Below, one piece after another: positions 1 to 5,665 of a DNA stretch of 9,182 nucleotides. How positions within the stretch are numbered: the stretch's first letter is position 1; every line of letters begins with the position of its first letter. Position numbers and translations under genes: made by a program. The notes under the pieces are model-generated. The model did no database searches. It saw nothing but the letters and a program-made list of their open reading frames with translations, and was not told the DNA's origin. The stretch lies in the NCBI GenBank assembly GCA_964539615.1, contig CAZIJP010000109.1, positions 1 to 9,182 on the forward strand, read 5' to 3'. The stretch is from CAYRFE01 sp964539615 (GTDB taxonomy: Bacteria; Macinerneyibacteriota; Macinerneyibacteria; Macinerneyibacteriales; CAYRFE01).

Positions 1-431
1 AGGTTCAGCGCCACAACATACATATGCAGATACGTAAAACCCGTACCGAAATTCTCCAGCCGGTAACACACGGAACTGGATGCTCCGGGTTTATCGCACA
101 GCAGGTGATATTCTTTAAATGTCCTTGTATCGATGAGCGGCATCGCAAAACCGAGGAATTTCCTGAAGGCTTCATCTTCATACACCAAATGAGTCGGCCA
201 GCAGATGGAATAATGTCCGCTTGCTATCGTCGGGTCTTTCGGTGGAGCGTCGATCATGGCTTTGATTTTCTTCTCAAGCTCGGGAGTTCGTTTCTGTTCA
301 TGATAGATCTTTACGCACAGATCCGGATTATCGGTAATGGAATAGACCGTGCCCTCACCGCCTGAACCGAGCTTTCTGCCGAAAGTGATCTCGGAGGCTT
401 GTAATGTGTTTTTGATAAATACCTTTTTCAT
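1..431 (-). CDS. YegI-like (COG4248) protein kinase, N-terminal part, cut by window edge
   Basis: The minus strand reads open from an ATG at 431 to the window edge, giving 143 residues with no stop. Residues 21-30 form a protein-kinase glycine-rich loop (LGSGGEGTVY), and K41 in CVKIYH is the likely ATP-binding lysine. Later stretches, ICWPTHLVY (about 76-84) and FLGFAMPLI (92-100, hinge region), match what I recall of the YegI / COG4248 kinases, which often carry C-terminal helix-hairpin-helix or Zn-ribbon parts and sit beside a PP2C phosphatase and a VWA (TerY/YegL) protein. The catalytic HRD and DFG motifs would lie beyond the window, so activity cannot be judged. I see no Shine-Dalgarno before the ATG, but a good promoter sits just upstream. 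The neighbour on the promoter side is an unrelated-looking acetyltransferase; any phosphatase/VWA partners would be off the left edge. Kinase fold is confident; subfamily is less sure. Confidence 0.85.
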   Translation of the reverse strand, partial: MKKVFIKNTLQASEITFGRKLGSGGEGTVYSITDNPDLCVKIYHEQKRTPELEKKIKAMIDAPPKDPTIASGHYSICWPTHLVYEDEAFRKFLGFAMPLIDTRTFKEYHLLCDKPGASSSVCYRLENFGTGFTYLHMYVVALN

Positions 432-441
432 GTCGAATGGT

Positions 442-470
442 ATGATAGCGATGTTTTAGGATATTGTCAA
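442..470 (-). promoter_or_regulatory. Promoter of the kinase gene, near-leaderless
   Basis: On the minus strand a perfect TTGACA (465-470) and a TATCAT (-10, 442-447) are separated by 17 nt. The expected start of transcription is about position 435, only about 4 nt before the ATG at 431. This predicts a leaderless or nearly leaderless mRNA and agrees with the absence of a Shine-Dalgarno sequence. The start site is inferred from spacing alone. Confidence 0.7.
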
Positions 471-491
471 ATGAGCAATAAATCAGATGTC

Positions 492-516
492 AAAAAAACA
501 CAGAAACAATGCTTCT
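492..516 (-). terminator. Candidate Rho-independent terminator after the GNAT gene
   Basis: Read on the minus strand, AGAAGC (516-511), loop ATT and GTTTCT (507-502) form a 6-bp stem with one G-U pair. It is followed by GTG and seven T residues (498-492). It lies about 40 nt past the acetyltransferase stop. The stem is weak and the T-run is good, so this is a moderate call. Confidence 0.4.
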
Positions 517-555
517 ATTAACTCAGCATGACCAGTTCGAAATTTGCCGAATAAA

Positions 556-1365
556 TTATCCGCAATACCCTGCGCCGCGGTTATACACACATTCGGGATG
601 CCATGTCTTGCCATAGCCGTATACCATACGCGGTAAGCGCATCGTCTCTTTGAAGCCGACGTTTTGGATATAATCCCTAGCAAATGTATTTTCTTCCGGA
701 ATGACAAGAGATTCGGCGCCTTCGGCAATGCGCAGCGACAGCAACGCAAGCCCCGCTATCGTTGAACGTGCAATAATAAGCCCATTCCCCAGTTTTTTAA
801 AGTATACGCCTTCCAGTTCATTGCGCATTTTTATACAATATGCCGTGGGTAAAAACTGCCGTATGAACAGATCGCGTTCTTCCCCGGATACATAGTGGTC
901 CAGATCTGCAGTTTGAATATGATCGGATTCCGTCAGTCGTTGAATGAATGTCGATAATTTCAGCTCGACGGTCGTTTCGCGTTTGTAGAAAATATAATCG
1001 GAAGTTTTTACAAAACCGATCTTTTCATAGACCGGCCGCCCCATTTCCGTGGCGATCAAAATAAATGAGGTCACACCCAACGATCCAGCATGATCGATCA
1101 GATGACGGGTGATAAGCGAACCATACCCTTTTTTGCGGTGGTCTGCATGCACTATGATGTTGCCGAGCCACGCGGTGTCGTTATTACGGATGCTGTTGCC
1201 GAAACCCACGACCGTATCATCCTCGCATAGCACGAACGGCGAAAAATACGGTTGTTCAAAATGTTGTAAAATAAAATCAGAAATCGGAAAATGCCATTCT
1301 TCCGGCGGAAGCGGAGACACGGCGCTTATATCTGATATTTGAAAATCGCGTATGATCGCTGCCAT
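556..1365 (-). CDS. Two-domain GNAT family N-acetyltransferase
   Basis: A 269-residue soluble protein, about twice a single GNAT domain. The N-terminal half (about 1-130) has the acetyl-CoA motif A: a beta strand GNIIVHADH (68-76) followed by the pyrophosphate loop RKKGYG (77-82), then the usual YEKIGFV strand near 113-119. The C-terminal part (about 185-250) looks like a second, degenerate acetyltransferase domain of the Acetyltransf_18 type: small-residue strand, helix, IPEENTFARDYIQNVGF (222-238) and a final PRMVYG (245-250), but no pyrophosphate loop of its own. It would transfer an acetyl group from acetyl-CoA to an amine; the substrate cannot be told. The ATG at 1365 is the only plausible early start. 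It lacks a Shine-Dalgarno and follows a GC hairpin by a few bases. The stop is TAA at 556-558. Family assignment is firm; substrate is unknown. Confidence 0.88.
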   Translation of the reverse strand: MAAIIRDFQISDISAVSPLPPEEWHFPISDFILQHFEQPYFSPFVLCEDDTVVGFGNSIRNNDTAWLGNIIVHADHRKKGYGSLITRHLIDHAGSLGVTSFILIATEMGRPVYEKIGFVKTSDYIFYKRETTVELKLSTFIQRLTESDHIQTADLDHYVSGEERDLFIRQFLPTAYCIKMRNELEGVYFKKLGNGLIIARSTIAGLALLSLRIAEGAESLVIPEENTFARDYIQNVGFKETMRLPRMVYGYGKTWHPECVYNRGAGYCG

Positions 1366-1395
1366 AATAAAATGCCGGCCGATCGCTCAGCCGGC
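1366..1395 (-). terminator. GC-rich hairpin ending the carboxyltransferase gene
   Basis: On the minus strand GCCGGC (1395-1390) pairs with GCCGGC (1379-1374) across a 10-nt loop that can add a G-U pair, followed by ATTTTATT (1373-1366). It starts about 7 nt after the TGA at 1402. The T-tract is interrupted, so termination may be partial. The hairpin fills the whole gap before the acetyltransferase ATG, where a ribosome-binding site would be expected, so it could also affect translation of that gene. Confidence 0.5.
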
Positions 1396-1401
1396 CTCAA
1401 C

Positions 1402-2958
1402 TCAGAACCAACCCCCGTTATATATCTTTTCGGAAAACTCGGTCATTTCAGCATGATGCTGCGCTATTTGAGCCTCAACAACGTTACGTATCTCTTCAAG
1501 TCTGCGGTTCTTTAAAAATATTTCCGCTGACGGCGGGAATAGGAAATACAGCATTTTCTCGCGATCGGTCGTGCAAAGGTCCACGCCGAGGTCATCCAAA
1601 TGCGGTATGGAGAAATCCTGCGGTTCACGTTCATACAGTTTTTCTATCGGGCTTCCCGTGATCATCTCGCGGAATTCCGGAGTGATCGCCACCGGTGTCT
1701 TGCCGTAGCGGCCTTCTACCATGGATTTGAACGGCGCAGTGATCATTTTATAACGGCCTTTTACGACGTTCATAACCGCTTGCACGCCGACGATCTGCGA
1801 TGTTGGCGTAACAAGGGGCGGGTAACCGGATTCTTCGCGAACCTTCGGGATCTCTTTCATAACTTCTTTGATGCGGTCGACCGCTTTGAACGGTTCAAGC
1901 TGCGATACCATGTTGGTATACATTCCACCCGGGATCTGTGCTTCGCGCACCAGGTCATCCGGCGGTGAATAACCGAAGAAAGCTTCGATCTCATGCATTA
2001 CTTTCAAGGCCTTTTCATATTTCTTTTTTGATGTATAGGTGATGACATCATCCATTTTCTTCAGGATGCTTGTCGGCAATTCTTTCGGGAATTCAATAGG
2101 TGTCGGCAGAATGTCGAATTTCGCCATTTCTTGACGCGTCTCACGCAAACGCATGTCTATCTCATGATACAGGTTGTAATCCCAATTGACGTCTTTTCCG
2201 AGTTTTTTTGCAAAGGTCGACATGATCTCGATGGACGGATGAGAAGAACCTCCGCTCATGCTCATAAATGCAACATCGATCTGATCGATGTCCAGCATAA
2301 GGCCGATCAATGCGCAAACGTGTGCAAAACCGGGCGTTGTGTGCGTATGCAGGCACAACGGCACTTTCAGATCTTTTTTCAAACGAACGATAAGGTCATT
2401 GGTCCTTTCAGGAGTAAGCAAGCCGGCCATATCCTTAATGGATACCATGTCGGCGCCGAGCCCTTCCAGTTGTTTAGCATAATTGGCAAAATAATCGATC
2501 GTGAATACTTTACCGGTCGTATATGATAATGCGGCGTCAAACAAGCCGCCTGTCTCTTTTATTGCGCTTACGGCGGTCTTAAGGTTGTTGGCATCATTGA
2601 GCGCGTCGAATATACGCATAACGCCCACACCGGTCCTTACCGCTTCAATATTGAATGAACGAACGACCTCGTCCGGATACGGGCTGTATCCGAAAAGGTT
2701 CTGACCGCGGCATAATGCGCGGATCGGCATTTTTCCGTCAAGCATTTTATAAGCAAGCTCAAGGCGTTCCCAGGGATCTTCGTTGAGGAACCGCATCGCG
2801 GTGTCAAGTGTTGCTCCTCCCCATATCTCAAGATAGTTCAACGGAGCTTCTTTGAGCACTTCCAATACATACAAAGTCTGTTTCGTCGACATACGCGTGG
2901 CAAGCAAACTTTGGTGCCCGTCACGAAGCGAAACGTCATTAAATTTCACTGTTTTCAT
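1402..2958 (-). CDS. Biotin-dependent carboxyltransferase subunit (OadA / PycB / transcarboxylase 5S family)
   Basis: This 518-residue protein is a TIM-barrel carboxyltransferase that moves CO2 between carboxybiotin and pyruvate/oxaloacetate. The metal site is visible: D13 in LRDGHQS (11-17), H204 and H206 in LHTHTTPG, and the to-be-carbamylated lysine K175 in SIKDMAG. Other family marks are WGGAT (46-50), FLNEDPWERL (57-66), RGQN (84-87), SMSGG (233-237), IPGGM (342-346) and TPTSQIVGVQA (384-394). It ends after a conserved-type tail, YFLFPPSAEIFLKNR (471-485), and has no biotinyl domain or MKM motif. No biotin carrier, biotin carboxylase or membrane beta subunit is nearby, so I cannot choose between oxaloacetate decarboxylase alpha, pyruvate carboxylase subunit B and transcarboxylase 5S. 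Residues about 284-340 look longer than I remember for relatives. Start: ATG at 2958 behind AGGGGAGGG. Family is certain; exact reaction is not. Confidence 0.9.
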   Translation of the reverse strand: MKTVKFNDVSLRDGHQSLLATRMSTKQTLYVLEVLKEAPLNYLEIWGGATLDTAMRFLNEDPWERLELAYKMLDGKMPIRALCRGQNLFGYSPYPDEVVRSFNIEAVRTGVGVMRIFDALNDANNLKTAVSAIKETGGLFDAALSYTTGKVFTIDYFANYAKQLEGLGADMVSIKDMAGLLTPERTNDLIVRLKKDLKVPLCLHTHTTPGFAHVCALIGLMLDIDQIDVAFMSMSGGSSHPSIEIMSTFAKKLGKDVNWDYNLYHEIDMRLRETRQEMAKFDILPTPIEFPKELPTSILKKMDDVITYTSKKKYEKALKVMHEIEAFFGYSPPDDLVREAQIPGGMYTNMVSQLEPFKAVDRIKEVMKEIPKVREESGYPPLVTPTSQIVGVQAVMNVVKGRYKMITAPFKSMVEGRYGKTPVAITPEFREMITGSPIEKLYEREPQDFSIPHLDDLGVDLCTTDREKMLYFLFPPSAEIFLKNRRLEEIRNVVEAQIAQHHAEMTEFSEKIYNGGWF

Positions 2959-2980
2959 AAGCCCTCCCCTTGCTGAGATC

Positions 2981-3009
2981 AGTTTAGCAGATAAGAAGAT
3001 TTTTTACAA
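2981..3009 (-). promoter_or_regulatory. Candidate promoter of the carboxyltransferase gene
   Basis: Minus-strand TTGTAA (3009-3004) and TAAACT (2986-2981) are 17 nt apart, each matching 4 of 6 consensus bases. The predicted transcript would start near 2974 and include the AGGGGAGGG ribosome-binding site before the ATG at 2958. It is a weak match and other AT-rich alternatives exist upstream. Confidence 0.35.
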
Positions 3010-3120
3010 TACCTGAAATTACGTATATTTTTATAATATTTGCGACAAATAGCGTTTTTTGACAATTATCAGTTTATTTCAGATTCATTTTTTGTTTTTT
3101 TAATTTTCGTCGATTAACAT

Positions 3121-3144
3121 TAAATTGTAGATATCTGCAAATTA
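3121..3144. repeat. 24-bp imperfect palindrome, candidate operator
   Basis: The stretch 3121-3144 is a dyad centred between 3132 and 3133, with the core AGATATCT at 3129-3136. Ten of the twelve base pairs across the axis are complementary; the exceptions are 3124/3141 and 3128/3137. Its size and symmetry fit a dimeric regulator site upstream of the diguanylate cyclase. The binding protein is unknown. Confidence 0.4.
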
Positions 3145-3160
3145 GGCTCTTTAAATAATG

Positions 3161-3178
3161 ACTATAATCTGTTATAGT
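3161..3178. repeat. Perfect 7-4-7 inverted repeat overlapping a TATAAT
   Basis: ACTATAA (3161-3167), spacer TCTG and TTATAGT (3172-3178) form a perfect inverted repeat. It contains the best plus-strand -10-like hexamer of the region (TATAAT, 3163-3168), about 70 bp before the cyclase start. No clear -35 sits at standard distance. It may be an activator- or repressor-controlled promoter; this is inferred from position only. Confidence 0.4.
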
Positions 3179-3227
3179 AAAAATCATGATTTGACCAAAA
3201 GACAGCTTATGTGATTAAGCTTATGAA

Positions 3228-3233
3228 AAGGAG
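3228..3233 (+). promoter_or_regulatory. Shine-Dalgarno fixing the diguanylate cyclase start
   Basis: AAGGAG at 3228-3233 is followed by 7 nt and the ATG at 3241. This favours ATG 3241 over the in-frame GTG at 3211, which has no such site and would add ten residues that partly encode this Shine-Dalgarno. Confidence 0.85.
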
Positions 3234-3240
3234 ACGTACT

Positions 3241-4674
3241 ATGCAGCAAAACCGACGGTTTCTCATCATGATTAGCGCGTTTTTGATCATCAGCTTTTTT
3301 ACAACAAGTCTTATCAGTTATTTTGTCTCATTAAATTCGATCCGCGCACAAATAGCAACAAAACAACTACCTATCACAAGCGATAATGTCTATTCGGAGG
3401 TTCAGAACGACATCATGAAACCGATATTCATCTCATCTCTTATGGCAAATGACACTTTTTTACGCGATTGGGTGATAAGCGGCGAGCAAAACAGGCAACA
3501 GATCACCAAATACCTGAATGAGATAAAGCAGCAATACGATGTTTACAGCAGCTTTTTTGTTTCAGACAAGACCTATCGATATTATTACCCCGACGGCGTC
3601 TTAAAGAGTATTGATAAAAATGAGCCTCGCGATGTGTGGTATTTCCGCGTCCGCGATATGAAGACCATGTATGAGATAAACGTTGATATTGATATGGCGA
3701 ATAATGACCACCTCACTATTTTCATCAATTATAAAGTGTTCGATTACGACGGCAATTATATCGGCGCTACCGGGGTTGGACTGAAGGTCGATTCGGTAAA
3801 AAAACTGATCGAGCATTATCAGAAACGCTATGCAAGCACGATATTATTTGTCAACAGCGCAGGCGAGATCAAGCTCAGCAGTACCTCGTTTGACACCTCA
3901 ATAAAGAACATCAACGAGATCAAAGAATTACAACCGGTCATTCGGCAGATATTTTCAAAAAACGCAGCGGAAATGACCTACAACCAAAAAGGCAAATCCT
4001 ATCTGCTCAACAGCCGATATATACCGGAATTTGACTGGTATCTGCTTGTGCAGCAATCGGATGAAAAAGAAAAAGGCGTTTTATTCCGAACATTACTTAT
4101 CAATATATTCATTTGTCTGGTTATCACCGTGATCGTTATCGTGATCATATATATCGTTCTTTCGCGGTATCAAAGACAGCTTGAGGACATGGCATTGACG
4201 GATGAACTCACGCAGACCTACAACCGCAAAGCTTTTGAGATCATGGTCGATCTTGCCATGAAAGAGAACAAACGCAATCATACCGATTTTTCACTCATTT
4301 TATTTGATATAGATGGCTTTAAGGAGATCAACGATGCATTCGGTCATTTGGCCGGTGATAAAGCCTTGAAAGCGATCGCAGACAGCGTAAAGGCCACCAT
4401 ACGCACCATTGACACCGTATTCCGCTGGGGAGGCGACGAATTCATAATTCTGGTCAAATCATGCGATCTTGAACATGCCTTTGGTATAGCCGAAAAGATA
4501 CGTGATGCCGTGAACCTTAACCATCTTACCGAAGCAAAAGATTTGTTGGACGTGACCATCAGTGTGGGTATTGCTCAATATCAAAATAACGAGACCGAGG
4601 CATCCCTTATCAAACGCGCAGACGACCTGTTGTATAAAGCAAAATCGAACGGAAAGAATAAGATCGAAATATAA
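3241..4674 (+). CDS. Membrane-anchored Cache-GGDEF diguanylate cyclase
   Basis: The 477-residue protein makes cyclic di-GMP from two GTP. It begins with a transmembrane helix (about 7-29). An extracytoplasmic sensor of about 240 residues follows, of the double-Cache type; PRDVWYFRVRDM (129-140) and GNYIGATGVGLKVDSVKKLI (171-190) are typical of that fold. A second helix is at about 282-308, and the cytoplasmic GGDEF domain spans about 318-477. The catalytic signature is the canonical GGDEF (397-401). The FDIDGFKEIND metal/nucleotide strand is at 355-365, and GHLAGD at 368-373. The inhibitory I-site RTID (388-391) lies exactly five residues before GGDEF, so product feedback is expected. No EAL domain is present. 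It stands alone between genes on the other strand, so it is a single-gene unit sensing an unknown small molecule outside the membrane. The start at 3241 is chosen for its Shine-Dalgarno. Confidence 0.95.
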   Translation: MQQNRRFLIMISAFLIISFFTTSLISYFVSLNSIRAQIATKQLPITSDNVYSEVQNDIMKPIFISSLMANDTFLRDWVISGEQNRQQITKYLNEIKQQYDVYSSFFVSDKTYRYYYPDGVLKSIDKNEPRDVWYFRVRDMKTMYEINVDIDMANNDHLTIFINYKVFDYDGNYIGATGVGLKVDSVKKLIEHYQKRYASTILFVNSAGEIKLSSTSFDTSIKNINEIKELQPVIRQIFSKNAAEMTYNQKGKSYLLNSRYIPEFDWYLLVQQSDEKEKGVLFRTLLINIFICLVITVIVIVIIYIVLSRYQRQLEDMALTDELTQTYNRKAFEIMVDLAMKENKRNHTDFSLILFDIDGFKEINDAFGHLAGDKALKAIADSVKATIRTIDTVFRWGGDEFIILVKSCDLEHAFGIAEKIRDAVNLNHLTEAKDLLDVTISVGIAQYQNNETEASLIKRADDLLYKAKSNGKNKIEI

Positions 4675-4687
4675 CAGTACCGGTAGG

Positions 4688-4703
4688 CGGAATTTGAATT
4701 CCG
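4688..4703 (+). terminator. Inverted repeat after the diguanylate cyclase gene, weak terminator candidate
   Basis: CGGAATT (4688-4694), TG and AATTCCG (4697-4703) form a perfect 7-bp inverted repeat starting 14 nt after the cyclase stop region, followed by TTT. As RNA the loop must open to at least four bases, and the T-run is short. It is therefore a weak terminator, or simply part of the adjoining repeat. Confidence 0.3.
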
Positions 4704-4710
4704 TTTCCAA

Positions 4711-4742
4711 CGAATTACCCCGCAGCAAGCTACGGGGTATCG
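4711..4742 (-). repeat. Hairpin repeat-like element with CUUG loop
   Basis: TACCCCG (4716-4722) pairs with CGGGGTA (4733-4739), with an inner AGC/GCT and an outer CGA/TCG. On the plus strand one inner pair is a C-A mismatch, but on the minus strand it is a G-U wobble. The minus-strand RNA therefore folds into a continuous stem of about 11 pairs capped by G(CUUG)C, a known stable tetraloop. The plus strand here can be read as LPRSKLRGI, a short string I recall from spurious small ORFs in many unrelated genomes. That would suggest a dispersed intergenic repeat. Only one copy is in this window, so repetition is not proven here. Confidence 0.45.
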
Positions 4743-4878
4743 AAAAGCCACTTCGAATCCCCGCGTTCTTTACCGATCTATAGCCTAACTAACCTTCTGT
4801 GAATGAAACTCAATGAGATCAACAGCATCTATCAGATGTCGACTTATTCCCGTGAAAACAAGAATCTTTAGAGTAGCG

Positions 4879-4896
4879 CAACTGTCTGGACAGTTG
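4879..4896. repeat. Perfect 8-2-8 inverted repeat
   Basis: CAACTGTC (4879-4886), TG and GACAGTTG (4889-4896) are perfectly complementary. It begins 27 bp beyond the stop of the minus-strand membrane protein gene and lacks a T-run, so it is not a classical terminator. Part of it (GTTGGT, 4893-4898) can instead pair with ACCAAC at 4918-4923, which overlaps the gene's stop codon. The two foldings exclude each other. Confidence 0.45.
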
Positions 4897-4922
4897 GTTA
4901 CCCACACCCGATAAGATACCAA

Positions 4923-5618
4923 CTAATCATGGTTTTTAAGTGTAAGCGTTAACTGCTTATACGTATCGACAATAAACAAGTTTAACGTGTATATAAAAAT
5001 AACGACACCAAGCATTTCCAAAAATTCTTCAACGGTATACAGCAACGCATAGAGGACGCTGTCTTGGCCGTAAGTTCCCAGACAGCAGGCACAAATCAGT
5101 TCAAATCCCATTGCGCCACAAATAAAGATCGTACCGGAAACAAAAAATAGGATCATGATCTTTCTTGGAAGATGTAATAAAAATTTTAAATAGATAAAAA
5201 ACATCAATACGGCGATAACTGCATATGGTATTACCCATGCATAATACAATATTCCCGCCGTATGAAATGTAGTGCGGAAAAACACGGTGAGTTTTTCATG
5301 AATTGAGGCTATCTCATCTATTGCAAAAAACATAAATACTCCCGCTAATCCAATCCAGTCATAATATTTTTTTCCGGATTTTTTCTGTAAGTACGAAATG
5401 ATAAATAGTAGTATGCTCGCCAGTAAAAGAGCAAAGGCGGAATACAGCGTTGGGATATTACGTTCAGTATTAAAATCAAACAACGGGACCAACCCGAAAA
5501 TAAAATCCTCTTGGAAACAATATTTTGCAATGATACCGGCACAGTTCATAAATAATAAAAAACCAATTATGCAAAGTAAAAAGGTAAGTATTTTCCGCGG
5601 ATGGAGCACTAATGTCAT
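4923..5618 (-). CDS. Six-helix membrane protein of unknown function with acidic/His motifs
   Basis: I do not recognise a named family. The 231-residue protein is very hydrophobic, with about six membrane helices (roughly 10-32, 55-78, 86-105, 121-147, 152-180, 189-216) and a basic start and lysine-containing tail. Unusual for membrane segments are clustered acidic and histidine residues at helix ends: DEIASIHE (101-108), E173 in CGAMGFE, and VEEFLEM (196-202). They could form a metal or proton site; this is inference. Start: ATG at 5618 behind GAGG about 7 nt upstream; the stop is TAG at 4923-4925. It lies downstream of the strong terminator that ends the ior operon. A TATTAT-like -10 at about 5624-5629 may give it its own promoter, though no clear -35 is seen. 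No neighbour hints at its role. Confidence 0.75.
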   Translation of the reverse strand: MTLVLHPRKILTFLLCIIGFLLFMNCAGIIAKYCFQEDFIFGLVPLFDFNTERNIPTLYSAFALLLASILLFIISYLQKKSGKKYYDWIGLAGVFMFFAIDEIASIHEKLTVFFRTTFHTAGILYYAWVIPYAVIAVLMFFIYLKFLLHLPRKIMILFFVSGTIFICGAMGFELICACCLGTYGQDSVLYALLYTVEEFLEMLGVVIFIYTLNLFIVDTYKQLTLTLKNHD

Positions 5619-5641
5619 ATCATCCTCGCTATAATATATTA

Positions 5642-5665
5642 AAAAAGGCGCCGAAGCGCCTTTTT
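5642..5665 (-). terminator. Strong Rho-independent terminator of the ior operon (UUCG loop)
   Basis: On the minus strand AAAAAGGCGC (5665-5656), loop TTCG, GCGCCTTTTT (5651-5642) form a perfect 10-bp stem with the very stable C(UUCG)G loop and a T-run reaching 5641. It begins inside the TAA stop of the small membrane protein gene. The plus-strand version also ends in five T residues, so it could work in both directions, though no plus-strand gene approaches it here. Confidence 0.92.

Larger units (their letters stand above)
2959..3240. other. AT-rich divergent intergenic region
   Basis: The 282 bp between the divergent carboxyltransferase and diguanylate cyclase genes are strongly AT-rich, especially 3000-3125, with several T-runs on the plus strand. 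They must contain promoters for both genes. A TTGACA occurs on the plus strand at 3059-3064 but has no good -10 at the right distance. Two dyads lie near the cyclase side (annotated separately), and the 8-mer AGCTTATG is directly repeated at 3204-3211 and 3218-3225. No RNA gene or riboswitch that I recognise is present. Confidence 0.6.
4675..4922. other. Non-coding gap with several inverted repeats
   Basis: This 248-bp gap separates the converging ends of the cyclase gene (plus) and the membrane protein gene (minus). It holds three inverted repeats annotated separately. Its only short reading frame of note is a 22-codon plus-strand one (4803-4871) without a Shine-Dalgarno. No strong terminator with a T-run is present on either strand, although two genes end here. 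I see no transposase or RNA gene I can name. Confidence 0.6.

Noticed and set aside
24..365. A 113-codon plus-strand open frame opposite the kinase
   Set aside because: The opposite strand shows clear kinase motifs, and this frame has no Shine-Dalgarno or recognisable domain; it is an antisense shadow.
483..749. An 88-codon minus-strand frame overlapping the 3' part of the acetyltransferase gene
   Set aside because: It lies in another frame within the conserved second GNAT domain, is Cys/Arg-rich and matches nothing known to me.
3211..3240. GTG start ten codons upstream for the diguanylate cyclase
   Set aside because: No ribosome-binding site precedes it, whereas AAGGAG sits correctly before ATG 3241.
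2959..3240. Riboswitch in the divergent intergenic region
   Set aside because: I could find no conserved core of a known class, such as a c-di-GMP riboswitch; the structures seen are short DNA-type dyads.
4675..4922. Insertion sequence or CRISPR in the gap
   Set aside because: The inverted repeats differ from one another, no direct repeats with spacers occur, and no transposase fragment can be recognised.
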